A DNA stretch of 64,000 nucleotides from Acanthochromis polyacanthus (lineage: Eukaryota; Chordata; Actinopteri; Pomacentridae). Position numbers and translations under genes: made by a program. The notes under the pieces are model-generated. The model made no database searches and was not told where the DNA came from. It was given only the letters and a program-made list of their open reading frames with translations. Shown here one piece after another: positions 36,201 through 43,351 of the stretch (the stretch's first letter is position 1; every line of letters begins with the position of its first letter). The stretch lies in assembly GCF_021347895.1 (NCBI RefSeq), contig NC_067125.1, forward strand, positions 7,086,268-7,150,267. The letters run 5' to 3'.

Positions 36201-37365
36201 TTTTTTTTTTTTTTACCAATCAAACATTTTTATTGCAGTAACACTCTGGACAAAATTAAAGTCACTCTTGGTCTTTTTTCACCTGATATTTTTAAGCACA
36301 GGAAATGAACTGAGGAACCAAACTAGTTGAAGCTAGTATGTTATTATTTCCACCACATCTAAAGAACCATGAAAATTAGGCAAATTTGTCTAAAAATAGA
36401 CTAAAAACGACACAGATTTTGCACACATGAGGAAACGATAACAAAGAGTCATAGTGGTGTTTTTCTTTTTCTATTTACAGCTGATGTTCCCGCAAACATT
36501 GTCGGTTTTAGTTCGTCAGTACAGTCTGATACAGAGACTTATGGCCCACTGGTCGGCAGAAACACTGAGGATTATTGTTTGATATCTTGTGGATGAAATT
36601 TATTTGTGTGTAAACACTGGTATATCCAGGGAAATCCTCTCGACAGCGATCTCCTTTGTTTGCAGTCATTTCCCTGACATAAGATGAGAAACAGAGATAG
36701 TGAACATGCTGCTTTTGTTGATATGTGAATATTTTCTGTCTAAGGATCCTGGCAGCTTTCCCAGCGTGACGTGGATCGACCTGGGCAACAATGTGGACAT
36801 CTTCTCCTTGCCGCAGCCTTTCCTGGTCAGCCTGAGGAAACGCTGCCCCAAGCAGGGCAATCTGCCCACCATACTGGAGTTTGGAGAGAGCCAGGCCAGC
36901 GACCCTCCAGAACGGCTGAGGGGCCTCGAAGAAGAGGAGGAGACGGATGACACCAACCGGACTGAGAGCATGGGAGAGCTCCGGTCAGAGGTGGAGGAGG
37001 AGCTGGACGGTGAGATGGAGATAGAGGAGATGATGGAAGAGCTGCTGGACTTTGACAGGGAGGTGCAGGGGAGGGAGGACGAGGAGGAGAGCATGTGGAC
37101 GGTGGGGGAGCAGAGGAAGGGAGGGGGGAGGAGGAGGGGGAGGCGAGTGGAGGAGGAGGAAGAGGAGGAGGAGGAGGAGAAGGAGGTGGTGAGGAGGGTG
37201 CAGCGGCTGGGGAGGAGGGCGGTGATGGCGGAGGACGATGACGACACGCAGAGCCGCTCCTCCCACCTGTCCTGCTCCAGCCAATCGCAGCACTCCTCTG
37301 GAGCCGTGGAGCCAATGAGAGTGGAGGAGGACGACTTGACCGACCAGTCAGACCACTTGACCTGA
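2856..37365 (+). CDS. lrrc75a: Leucine-rich repeat-containing protein 75A, 5' end outside window
   Basis: Three coding exons (2856-2968, 34529-34802, 36745-37365 with the stop at 37363-37365) join in frame and give about 335 residues of the C-terminal part of Lrrc75a (formerly FAM211A). I recognise it from the block GAMEKVCRQLTYHLSPHSQW, the repeats LDLSGIPLTARD and LETLALNGNRLTRAVLKEL, and TWIDLGNNVDIFSLPQPF. All are highly similar to mammalian LRRC75A as I recall it. The N-terminal exon is not in the window. The intron between the first two visible exons is 31.6 kb and full of transposons; the next is 1.9 kb. Leucine-rich repeats suggest protein binding, but the molecular function of the family is poorly known. 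The last exon adds a long acidic tail not expected from the mammalian protein. Same strand as crk and ywhae downstream, with about 9.3 kb between stop and crk promoter. Confidence 0.92.
2969..3027 (+). repeat. (GT)n microsatellite at the splice donor
   Basis: The intron starts GTGAGTGTGTGTG and continues as an almost pure GT run with a few interruptions to about 3027. The donor dinucleotide is therefore the first unit of a microsatellite. Confidence 0.9.
3028..5303. other. lrrc75a intron, unannotated; contains a short (AC)n run
   Basis: No coding or mobile element is recognised. A pure (AC)n microsatellite of about 23 bp lies at 4637-4659. Short open frames here have no domain signal. Confidence 0.5.
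5304..6172 (-). mobile_element. Tc1-like relic, non-functional, carrying a nested hAT MITE
   Basis: The left end has ctactggtcaaaagttttag and the right end has cttttgacctgtagtg followed by TA, so both terminal inverted repeats can be seen. On the minus strand, about 5632-5795 still reads transposase-like QQDNDPEHQSKLYQNYLR (the second catalytic D region) and part of the LxLHGAG downstream region. Most of the transposase is deleted or broken. It belongs to the same family as the fragment at 1478-1671. A 309-bp palindromic element has been inserted at 5796. Confidence 0.85.
5796..6104. mobile_element. Palindromic (fold-back) hAT-type MITE with 8-bp target duplication
   Basis: Starts cagggatgtcaaactcattc and ends with its reverse complement, gaatgagtttgacatccctg. 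The two arms are near-perfect inverted copies of about 135 bases around a loop of about 35 bases near 5935-5968. It is flanked on both sides by the same 8 bases, aactagaa (5788-5795 and 6105-6112). Eight-base duplications with a CTAG-centred target are characteristic of hAT elements. It has no coding capacity and must have been moved by another element's transposase. It is younger than the Tc1 relic it entered. Confidence 0.9.
6397..6646 (+). mobile_element. tRNA-derived SINE
   Basis: Begins ggggcggcatggctcagtgg, resembling a tRNA 5' half. It carries a box A-like tggctcagtgg (6406-6416) and a box B-like ggtttgatcc about 35 bases downstream, the internal RNA polymerase III promoter layout. The tail (gtgtccctgagcaagacacc, then gtaaagcgctttgggtac, then agaaatacaggccattta) is a common 3' part of teleost SINEs. 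It is not a functional tRNA gene: there is no anticodon stem or acceptor 3' half. Open frames across it are accidental. Confidence 0.82.
6647..7850. other. lrrc75a intron, nothing recognised
   Basis: I see no gene, terminal repeat pair or structured RNA. A short direct repeat flanks 6735-6770 (agcctgctgg / gccagcaggct, inverted). The open frame at 7354-7566 has no domain. Confidence 0.4.
7851..8500 (+). repeat. Dispersed repeat family G, copy 1
   Basis: Shares long ordered blocks with 14028-14560 and 42912-43351: attactctgccaaggaa, atttggatgaaattttcag, acaacaagtgaacact, ttatcaggacttatcc, ggtgtttcc, tccatacataac, acacacctgtgctc, and a closing tgctttt. I see no open frame or clear terminal inverted repeats. 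Similar sequence is widespread in teleost genomes, but I cannot assign its class. Confidence 0.75.
8501..10328. other. lrrc75a intron, nothing recognised
   Basis: No coding region or element can be supported. The open frames at 8963-9178, 9088-9414, 9928-10131 and 10068-10259 carry no domain signature and lack plausible splice context. Confidence 0.4.
10329..11280 (+). mobile_element. Composite CACTG element, copy A, with inner TTAA-flanked MITE
   Basis: The outer element starts cactggaaaaaatgctcctc and ends ggagtttttccagtg, so it is bounded by short inverted CACTG termini. An inner element spans 10549-11064, from TTAACCCTCCTGTTG to acgacacgagggttaa, both ends flanked by TTAA as for piggyBac-type insertions. 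At its centre (about 10823-10892) is a near-perfect palindrome around cagcgaaattcgctg. The same nested layout occurs at 11839-12929, 17097-17998, 18873-19834 and 22804-23765, so the composite spread as a unit. No coding capacity. Confidence 0.85.
11281..11838. other. Spacer between two composite elements
   Basis: 558 bases without recognisable features. The open frame at 11423-11608 has no domain. Confidence 0.4.
12088..12206. repeat. Self-complementary tetranucleotide microsatellite
   Basis: A run of TATC units passes through TCGA/GATC units (about 12110-12150) and into GATA units to about 12206. Because TATC and GATA are reverse complements and the middle is palindromic, part of the tract can pair with itself. 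It accounts for the spurious minus-strand frame of YLSI repeats. Confidence 0.95.
12300..12390. repeat. 91-bp near-perfect palindrome inside the inner MITE of copy B
   Basis: Two 45-base arms (tttctttaagaacattcag... and ...ctgaatgttcttaaagaaa) flank one central base at 12345. The arm tips are rich in A and T and the centre reads cagcgaatttcgctg. I found no mismatch between the arms by eye. Confidence 0.92.
12930..14027. other. lrrc75a intron, nothing recognised
   Basis: The open frames 12882-13271 and 13226-13447 have no recognisable domain. The first begins inside the end of transposon copy B, which argues against a gene. Confidence 0.45.
14028..14560 (+). repeat. Dispersed repeat family G, copy 2
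   Basis: Begins ttattactccgccaaggaac and shares the ordered blocks of copy 1, including gatttggatgaaattttcag, gtctggatccacggatttgt, gtgatcctactacaaatt and ggacttatcaggacttatcc. It ends near tgctttccttgttag. Confidence 0.78.
14561..15965. other. lrrc75a intron, CTGT-rich low complexity, no gene
   Basis: Short (CTGT)n-like runs occur at about 14938-14965 and 15135-15175. The overlapping open frames on both strands here come from this low complexity. Confidence 0.45.
15966..16682 (+). mobile_element. Composite CACTG element, half copy C
   Basis: Starts cactggaaaaaaatgcccct and follows copies A and F through the inner TTAA (16277-16280) to the start of the central palindrome (about 16612-16665). 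It then breaks off, and the second half is missing. About 80 extra bases (near 16195-16276) lie between the outer element and the inner TTAA, not seen in other copies. Sequence beyond 16682 is unrelated to the element. Confidence 0.8.
16683..17096 (+). pseudogene. Exon-like open segment of unknown origin between two transposon copies
   Basis: A pyrimidine-rich run ending in tcctcag (about 16690-16704) is followed by a frame that stays open to TAA TAG at 16906-16911, 67 codons without a stop. It reads with normal protein composition (MENRLKKSFSRVILYSKTL and LMLVFMLSNINKIFKIPGAL). An ATG in frame occurs at 16714. GC content is higher than in the flanking element. This looks like the terminal exon of a gene, captured or retrocopied, followed by 3' UTR-like sequence up to 17096. 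I do not recognise the protein. It could also be a chance frame, but neighbouring A/T-rich element sequence does not produce such frames. Confidence 0.4.
17097..17998 (+). mobile_element. Composite CACTG element, copy D, most decayed
   Basis: Starts cactggaaaaaatgcccctc and ends gagtttttgccgtg. The left inner TTAA has mutated (tcctatccctccagttg), the right end reads caggagggtttaa, and the central palindrome has largely decayed (about 17590-17665). This is probably the oldest or fastest-diverged copy. Confidence 0.8.
17999..18872. other. lrrc75a intron, nothing recognised
   Basis: No supported feature between two composite elements. Confidence 0.4.
18873..19834 (-). mobile_element. Composite CACTG element, copy E
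   Basis: Starts cactgcaaaaatttaaaatg and ends catttttttccagcg. The inner MITE lies between TTAA at 19091 and TTAA at 19648. The palindrome near 19275-19350 is recognisable (ccagtgaaattcgcttgac) but carries several arm mismatches. Confidence 0.83.
19835..20439. other. lrrc75a intron, nothing recognised
   Basis: No supported feature. The open frame 20040-20222 has no domain. Confidence 0.4.
20440..20576 (+). mobile_element. Right-end fragment of a mariner-type MITE (CAGGGTGTCC family)
   Basis: Shares catgtccactgagaagaacc, ttctttcagcaaagccatat and a terminal tagggacaccctg with the intact MITE at 53707-53928 and the fragment at 58400-58791. The matching left terminal repeat is not visible. Confidence 0.72.
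20577..21355. other. lrrc75a intron, nothing recognised
   Basis: AT-rich sequence with no supported gene or element. Confidence 0.4.
21356..22239 (-). mobile_element. Mariner-like transposon, internally deleted, with long clean terminal repeats
   Basis: Terminal inverted repeats of about 28 bases: cagggtgacccaaaaaaaag at the left and ctttttttgggggtcaccctg at the right. Each end is flanked by TA (21354-21355 and 22240-22241), the IS630/Tc1/mariner target duplication. Total length 884 bp. The enclosed transposase is in two frames and lacks its catalytic centre, so the copy is non-autonomous. Confidence 0.9.
21478..22112 (-). pseudogene. Mariner-like transposase, deletion and frame break
   Basis: The N-terminal part (start near 22112) has a helix-turn-helix reading LTPTEIAAQLGIARCAFYKI, a GSGRPRSVRT linker and a second DNA-binding helix set (DVSRSSMQRLIKNDL). 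After residue about 125 it jumps to a C-terminal part in another frame (21478-21741) with WSKEMWPPQSPALNPLDYNI, which holds the third catalytic Asp position, and ends RRRLQAVVTLKGGHIKK. The region between, which should carry the first two catalytic aspartates, is missing. The two halves would make about 215 residues, compared with about 340 in full-length relatives. Confidence 0.85.
22240..22803. other. lrrc75a intron, nothing recognised
   Basis: No supported feature between the mariner-like element and composite copy F. Confidence 0.4.
22804..23765 (+). mobile_element. Composite CACTG element, copy F
   Basis: Starts cactggaaaaaatgcccctc and ends gagtttttgctgtg. The inner MITE runs from TTAA at 23024 to TTAA at 23578. 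The palindrome at about 23339-23430 is well preserved, with one arm differing by a G in the A-run. Confidence 0.87.
23766..24840. other. lrrc75a intron, nothing recognised
   Basis: Purine-rich stretches near 24180-24215 and 24520-24560, but no supported gene or element. Confidence 0.4.
24841..25830 (+). mobile_element. Tc1-like relic with degraded transposase
   Basis: The left terminal repeat cactaccggtcaaaagtttt is related to the ends of the relics at 5304 and 1671. From about 25233 the plus strand reads a broken Tc1-type transposase N-terminus: MERKRQLTVEKRQTIITLKN, then a stop, then GGNSDRKSSGRPKASTES-like sequence with frame changes, and later a stretch resembling KTKRLAWAMKHHQWTTEDW followed by a stop (to about 25695). 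The catalytic region is absent. The right boundary is uncertain. Confidence 0.75.
25971..26199. mobile_element. TA-flanked MITE, family I, copy 1
   Basis: Starts cactaccagacaaagtttgg and ends ccaaaccttttactggtagtg, an inverted pair. Inner inverted blocks are acaccttctcatt and aatgagaagttgtgt. TA precedes the left end. About 229 bp, no coding capacity. Related to 32105-32440. Confidence 0.82.
26200..29640. other. lrrc75a intron, nothing recognised
   Basis: About 3.4 kb without a supported gene, terminal-repeat pair or RNA. The open frames at 26342-26722, 26481-26822, 27797-28063 and 29106-29348 have no domain signature and no conserved splice context. Confidence 0.4.
29641..30003. mobile_element. 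TA-flanked Tc1-type MITE, family H, copy 1
   Basis: Starts cactaccattcaaaagtttg and ends caaacttttgaacggttg, flanked by TA on both sides (29639-29640, 30004-30005). The 363-bp body has no coding capacity. A closely similar copy lies at 57531-57898. Confidence 0.88.
30129..30488 (-). mobile_element. V-SINE-type retroposon, minus orientation
   Basis: Read on the minus strand it begins ggggctgcacagtgttgtag, a tRNA-like head with a gttcaaatcccggcc box B-like motif. It continues through the conserved central block (catggagtttgcatgttctc, then tttctccgggtactccgg, then cccacagtccaaaaatatgc) and ends in a tail with repeated atgg units (tatccatccatt on the plus strand). The central block matches the domain that defines the V-SINE superfamily as I know it. 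Confidence 0.82.
30489..31512. other. lrrc75a intron, nothing recognised
   Basis: No supported feature. Confidence 0.4.
31513..31826 (+). mobile_element. V-SINE-type retroposon, plus orientation
   Basis: The head gggctgcacagtggataagt, then tatggagtttacatgttctc, a shortened central block, aaaacatgctgaggttaatt, and a tail gatgatggatggatga. Same family as 30129-30488, with a deletion in the region between the central block and ccacagtcc. Confidence 0.82.
32105..32440. mobile_element. TA-type MITE, family I, copy 2, with duplicated right end
   Basis: Starts caccgccagtcaaaggtttg and ends caaacctttgacaggcagtc. The right end motif (gagaaggtgtatcc) occurs twice, near 32365 and 32408, separated by a T/C-rich run. 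Related to 25971-26199 through the shared gtttggacacaccttctcat. Confidence 0.8.
32441..34528. other. End of the large lrrc75a intron, nothing recognised
   Basis: No transposon ends or domains recognised. The open frames at 33519-33872, 33669-33968 and 34292-34882 (minus) are unsupported. The last runs antisense across the next lrrc75a exon. A CT-rich acceptor tract (tctgtctctcctgtgtctgt) precedes the AG at 34527-34528. Confidence 0.45.
34529..34802 (+). CDS. lrrc75a: lrrc75a coding exon with leucine-rich repeats
   Basis: Acceptor AG at 34527-34528; the first base completes a Cys codon split with 2967-2968. 91 further codons follow, ending in ALK at 34802. The donor is GTCAGA, a weaker than usual GT site. 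It contains the LRR segments LDLSGIPLTARDMERL, VVSLELGFTELTDEAF and LETLALNGNRLTRAVL. GC content rises clearly compared with the flanking intron. Confidence 0.93.
35308..35838 (+). mobile_element. Rearranged V-SINE copy with inverted internal segment
   Basis: Begins as a plus-strand V-SINE (ggggctgcacagtgctgtgg, catggagtttgcatgttctc, tttcctccgggtacgcc). At about 35475 it switches to minus-orientation sequence (ttatccatccattacctcta through aggtcaccagtctgtcacag to about 35640), then returns to plus orientation (aaaacatgctgaggttaatc to a gaatggatgg tail). This is a retroposon inserted into or recombined with an inverted copy. Confidence 0.8.
35839..36744. other. lrrc75a last intron, with a 16-base T run
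   Basis: A poly-T tract lies at about 36199-36214. No coding or mobile element recognised. The acceptor for the last exon is the AG at 36743-36744. Confidence 0.45.
36745..37365 (+). CDS. lrrc75a: lrrc75a terminal coding exon with long acidic tail
   Basis: 206 codons plus TGA at 37363-37365. The first 47 residues finish the LRR domain (VTWIDLGNNVDIFSLPQPF, then KRCPKQGNLPTILEFGE). The remaining roughly 155 residues are low complexity: runs of Glu from GAG repeats, a basic patch (KGGGRRRGRR, about 37117-37146), a run of ten Glu, a short DDDD and a Ser-rich end. The mammalian tail is, as I recall, much shorter. The GAG-rich DNA explains several long antisense frames (36666-37472, 36827-37315, 36985-37293), which are not genes. 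Confidence 0.92.
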   Translation, partial: DPGSFPSVTWIDLGNNVDIFSLPQPFLVSLRKRCPKQGNLPTILEFGESQASDPPERLRGLEEEEETDDTNRTESMGELRSEVEEELDGEMEIEEMMEELLDFDREVQGREDEEESMWTVGEQRKGGGRRRGRRVEEEEEEEEEEKEVVRRVQRLGRRAVMAEDDDDTQSRSSHLSCSSQSQHSSGAVEPMRVEEDDLTDQSDHLT

Positions 37366-38847
37366 TTGCTGCTCCCCGCTCTGCTTAAATTTCCTTTCCT
37401 TTGTCCTGTGTAGAAGAGGGCAAGAAAAGACTGAGTGTGCCTCCAGAGGCTGCAGTGCTGCATGTAATCCATAAGAAGGGGCCACTCGATACTCTGATTT
37501 GTGACCAGCCACGGCCTTCAGACACTGACAGAGTGACCGCTGAACCCGGCTGACTGTCACCTGAGAAGCCAATCCCCTACAGGACGTGTGTTTGATCATA
37601 ACTGTCTATTGTTTCAAGTACAAATAGACTGAGGATGCGTAGAATAGACTGACTAATTATATCACGTGAGGCTTTTATGTACAGAATGTTCATCTTTATT
37701 CAGGTCCTTTCTCCTTGTAATCCTGGTAAAACCTACATGTGCCTGTAACACGTCCCGTTACTGGTTAATAGTGTGTGCTGCTGAGAGACGAAATGATGCA
37801 CCCAAACTAGTCAGAGCCCTTCAACCTGCTGAAAAATGTTTTTTTAGAGGTGGAACTGTATAAAATGTCTCCATCCCACATTAGCTTGCCGGATGGATCA
37901 GATGAATCAAGTCAAGCCGTTTGTGGAAGTCGTTTGAGCAATGACCAGATGCGCCGTGTTGGACGAGGTGGAGGTGGAGGAGACATGACACAGCAAAGGC
38001 CTGGTGATTGTCAGAAGAGCAGGGGGGCGTTTATGTGCGGTGGCTATGTGTGATAATCTCATCGTCATGTGTCCCAAAGCAAAGTGCTGAAATATTTAGT
38101 AGCCTTCTTTCTTATAATCCAGGTCATGTTTCACTCCACGGTACTGTGCATCACGTGCTTACAGTGCTGTGTTTATATATAGGCCGCTGCTATGATCGCA
38201 TCCACACATGCTGTCCGCCGGGTTACAGCAAATTATATCCTTATGCAGTATGTAGCTCTCACCCGGCTTCTGCCTCTCCTCAATGTGTCACTTAGCGTCC
38301 GTGCAAAGCTTTAACAGATAAACTGTATTTTTGGATGTACAGTATATATAAACTATATATTGTTTTATTTGTCCAGGAGCAATTGTTTAGATTAGCTACT
38401 TAAAGAGGAATACCACTGAATTCAAGCACTCATATTTATGTTTTTGTGGTGTGGAATTGCAGTTTTAATAACTGCTAAAAGCCGTGTACAAGCTGAGCCC
38501 GGTTATTAATTTGTTGTATCATAGAAATGCCTGAAGTAGAGAGGCCTCATTGTCATGGAAAGGAAGACTTTGTTAGGCTGCAGAATATCAAGAAGAAAGC
38601 TTCACTCTAAAGCAGCCAGAAATTGATAAATCCTAATATTTTTATTTCCAGACGGTTGCCCTGGGCGACGATACATTCACCTGTTAATGTGTGTGGAATA
38701 AAAAGTGAAAGCTTTGTTTTGCAGTAGCATCACAAGTTTAAGAGAAGCCAGCTGGTTCCGTGATGGAGGTACCTTGAGTCACTGACTGTGAGCAATTTTA
38801 TGTCAACAAAATAACAGGAGCTGTGCACAGCGACGATGCCAAATAAA
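37366..38847 (+). other. lrrc75a: Probable lrrc75a 3' UTR with candidate poly(A) signals
   Basis: Downstream of the stop, AATAAA hexamers occur at 38697-38702 and 38842-38847. Which is used cannot be told from sequence alone. No other gene is seen. Confidence 0.45.
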
Positions 38848-41800
38848 TGGAATTCACTACACCTGCTTGACTCTGGTTTTGGATTAGGAAAAGCAGAGAT
38901 GTTGTGTTGTTTTGTGTTTTACGTACAGTTGTTGTGCGTATTTTATAAGGCCTTTAAGAAGTTGGAGAAAATAGCTTTGATAATAGGCGACTTTCAACTG
39001 CAGGAGCTCAAGGAGGAGGCATGCGGTGGTGCAAACATACTAACAGGAACAGTCCAGTAATTGGTCCTGCTTCTGTGTTTCCATTGCAGTCTATGACCCA
39101 ACAGCTTTGACTGAGAGACTTATTCTGAGTGCATCAAAACAACAACAAATACTAGTCACCGGACATGACTCTTGCTCTATGAGCTCGTAGGGAATAGAGG
39201 AATGGAGCTTATGTTTGCCTATGTGAGTAATTTTACGTCGCTAAGAGCAGACTGCTGCATGATGAGGACGTTGAGAGGTGCTTGTTAGGAGTGAAAATGG
39301 AAGTTTTTGGGGTTGCTCAGAAGTACCTACCCTGGAGTAGGTACTTTTTTCTCCTTCAAAACTGTCCCTATAAGAGGTAGTTCTTTATTCTCTGCAACCC
39401 TAAAACAGCCTTCAAGTTCCTTTTGTCGTCGGATTGAGCTTGAGGTTCAGAGCAGCAGAAAGTCTGTGCTACAAACTGTGCAATGCAGTGTGAGGGTGTT
39501 AATACAGTGTTGAGTTGCAATATGGCAATCATAAGATCTCCAGAGCTTGATCTTGATCCATACTAGAGACTGCAGGTTAGTGTTAGGGTGAGCTGAGGGC
39601 AGCTACAAATTCAGCTGAAAATAGATTCAGGACCGCTCACACTCTCTTGTTCTTTTCACATTTCCAATTCAAAACGTTGGTATTATAATTTTAAAAAAAA
39701 TCCCTTACAGCCACTTTGCCATTTGCCAACGAAAGAGTAGGATTCTTGTATTTCACTAAAGTCACTTACCTTTACCTTGAGCAGTTTATTGAGTACAGGC
39801 CTGAATGAGTGTACAGGATTGTGAAGATCTGCGAGTTCTGTACAAGTATTGTGCCATTTAAAGAGCAACGTGCAGACTGAAAGGAAAAAGAAGCAGAAAA
39901 TAATATGTCTATATATACACACAACCGTGAATAGTTTGTGTAGCACAGTTTTACTCCTGCCTCAAAAAACACAATGTGTTGTCATAAAATGTCCAGTTTA
40001 ACACTGAGAAATGTGGATCTAATAGTAGTTTTGACACTAAAGAATTGAGATGTAAATATATAGGCTTAAGACAGACCACGGGTTTATAATTATGAGCCTG
40101 CTGGGCCAGAAACAGGCGAGGACAAAGACAAATAATGACCTCCAGGGAGAAATTCATTAGTGGTGTGAGCAGATCCAGCGGATGTCTTGGTGAGGAACCA
40201 TGTTTGACAATGTTCTGTGACAACGCAGTAAAGTTTAAGACAACTGTAGCTGGTTGTTAGTGCAGATACTCACTCATCACATAAACTGATGCACAGCTGG
40301 TGTCGGCCATGTTTCGCTTATCTAACATGAACCAACGCTGTGTTTAATGGTGCCACGTTAGAAGGAGGGAGTGAGCTTCGACACAGCTGTCTAGTTTGGA
40401 AGTTTTCAAACATGAAATAGGCTTTCAGTGCATTTCCAGTGTTACCGTTGAGCTGAATCTCCAGAACCAGGTGCTGCTGCTGCTGAGGATGGACCTGAAG
40501 CTGCTGTGGGCACCGAAGAACTGCAACTGTTATCAGTCTCACACGGTCCTGACTTAGATATCTCATCCAGAACTTCATCCGAACCATGATGAAGAAACGT
40601 GAAACATAAAAAGATGTTTGTGTTTTTAAAAATCAGCCATTTGAAAAGTACTCCCTTAATCCAGCATTGTCTTGCCGTTGTACACTGTCTGACTCACAAT
40701 GATGTGATAAGAAGCATAAATATCATTCACACATGCTTTTTCCTTAATGAGACCCAGTGCCTGCATTACCCATGATGCAACATGACCCCCAACAGATTCC
40801 GGTGTGTTGTGCTCGTCGTTGCTTATGTATCTGCTAGCTGCTACAGTCAGTTAGAGATGAGAAACAGGTCAGACCTTTTTTGTTGTCTTCAGGCCCAGCT
40901 GATGCTGACTGATGTGTGATGACAAGTCAGACTTCATGCAGCTTCCTCTGGAGCCCAAACACACAGACCCTTTCATAACAAGAGGAAGCTTTTAAAGTGG
41001 GACAAGCAACCAGTTTAAAGTGCTCCAAAACATTTCAAATAAGTATCCAGAGTCTTTAGAAAATCCAGTAATGTAATATAGGCAAAATTAATGAAATTTA
41101 TTGGTGTTCGGTGAAACTCTGCAAGTCCACTTAGAGTCTGTTTAAAGCTACCCTCTATGCTAACTGTTCCTCAGTATGGGACTCATGATCGCCTCACACC
41201 TCATCCATACGTACCAGCCTGCAGAAATTGAGTGATATTGCACTTGAAGCTAATTACAAAGACAAACATCCCTTTAAAATACCTTTACAATAAGCTAGTA
41301 TTCAGCTGTCCCTGCAGAATCACTTTAACAAACAGCTCATTACACTGAACCCTTTAAAAGAAGGCAGACAGCTTGTGACGCTGAAGGTTGTCTTTGAGAG
41401 CCACAGTGGGGGTTTTTTAGCAGCTGAATGTCTGTGGAAGGACGTCTAGTATTGATTGATGTACAGTGAGTTCAGATCGGTGTGTGTACGTTTGTATACC
41501 ATGCAAAGAAGACTGGCTCCATGTGCAGTCTGATTTGGACCTGATTCCTGGGTGTTAAACTCTTGTGGAAGCTTACAGACTCTATTCTCAGGTGTACTGT
41601 GGCTGACTGCAGAAAATGGAGATGAGAGGCATGTGTTTGTAGCGGGCTGATGCCACCCTGGTCCACTTTTATGTTAAGGTCACAACAAATCAAAGGGAGG
41701 AGATCACAGCTGGAATTAGACTGACGCATATTTTTAAACCTTTGATCCAGAAAATTCTTAAAAACAACAATAATTAAGAACATTTAAAAGTGGTTTCATC

Positions 41801-42911
41801 CCCTGTGTTGGCTCGCTGTTATCAGAAGCTCACATATTGATCAGATTACTTCATTCACTGCAGTTCTGTGTTGTTAGTCTAGTTCTAATTGCAGCCACAT
41901 GTCTGTTGTTCTGTGATTTTCTCTTCTGTACAAATCTCTCTGCTCGTCACCACAGGCAGGATGACTGGTCCTTCCATATGTTGCAGTAAAACGTGAGATC
42001 ATTGTGGCGTTCACCTTGGACTTATGAAGCCAGTTGGGCTATGACTGCTTCAAATGACCGCACGATGCGAGGATGTCTTGCTCGAGGACTCTGCTCACTG
42101 TTTGCGGGATGTAAAAAGAAACATAGTAATGTGAACCTGGAGGCATTAGTGTCTGTAGCCTTGGATTTTCTCCCTCCATGATTTTTTTTCTTCTGTATGT
42201 AGTTCTTTAACATTCTCCATTCTATCTCCCCTTTTCCCAGAGTTATTTTATTTTCATGCCACTTCATCCAAGTGATCTGCTGAAAGAAAAAATACTCTGT
42301 GCATTCATTTTAATTCAAGATAAAATTGTAAGATCTTATTTTTTGCTGTTTTGCCATGGAGCTTACCAATAAATTCTATGATCAGAAAACAAATGCTCCC
42401 TGTGTTTTACTTTTGTGTTCGACTGTTCTGACTGCTGAAGCTCTCTGGATTGTAGGTGTCAGCTGCTTACAGTGTGGAGGCCCAGGGAGCAGCACAATTA
42501 TGCAGACCTTAATGTGAGGGAGGATCCGCCAACACCACAGCTGCTATTACTGTGCTAGAGCAAATTTACATACGGAAAAGTGCCATCCGTGCTTAATGCA
42601 ATTGTCCTCATTCTTTTATATCTGTGGTATATTATGCAAAAATATTTTGCTAAGAAAAAGGGTTGAATTGAAATGAGGGCTGTCATGATACTAGATTTCC
42701 ACTATGCAGGGATTGTGGCCAAATCAAATCACAATCGGGATACTATCAAGATACCTATATAGAATATTTAAAGAATACAAATTATGCCAGTCTATCCTGG
42801 AATTTGTTTATTGTGTGTTTTGTCTCTATTTGGTAAATTCATCTGAGTATAAATGAGAGTGTGGCGACAAAACGACAATCTGTAACCATAACTGTGCTTT
42901 ATGCTGTTAGT
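38848..42911. other. Intergenic region between lrrc75a and crk, nothing firm
   Basis: No supported gene. An AATAAA at about 42370 follows a T-rich stretch and could end a long UTR or an unseen transcript, but there is no coding partner. Open frames here lack domains. Confidence 0.4.
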
Positions 42912-43351
42912 TCTGTGATGATCGACGTACGTTTGTCTGTCAGTCTGTCTGTCATTACTCAAAAATGGACAAACGGATTTGGATGAAATTTTCAGGGAAG
43001 GTCAGAAATGGCACAAGGACCAAGTGATTAGATTTTGGCCCTGATGCGGCTTATAGTCTGGATCCATTCTGACAACAAGTGAACACTACGTCAGCTGCCT
43101 GCTGACGATCACATGATTACAATCCTACTACAAATCAACCACTGTAGACTTATCAGGACTAAACTGTAGGGGTGTTTCCGAGTGCCATTAATTCAGCTAC
43201 ATATTTAGGTCACATGATCCAGTATTCATACATAATGTACACATTCATAACACACACCTGTACTCAGTGCAAGGTAATTTTTTATTAAGATTTAATCCGT
43301 AAAAAATGATACAAAGACTGAGCAGCCTGTGCTCTCTGGGTGCTTTCCTTG
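42912..43351 (+). repeat. Dispersed repeat family G, copy 3
   Basis: Shares gatttggatgaaattttcag, gaaggtcagaaatggcacaag, accaagtgattagattttgg, gtctggatcca, ctacaaatca and the tccatacataa-like and acacacctgt blocks with the copies at 7851 and 14028. It lacks the middle part around the ggatttgttaaagatttctg block. Confidence 0.75.

Noticed and set aside
36666..37472. Long minus-strand frames (268, 162 and 102 codons) opposite the last lrrc75a exon
   Set aside because: They are shadows of the GAG-rich acidic tail: CTC-rich antisense gives Ser-, Pro- or Leu-rich frames without stops.
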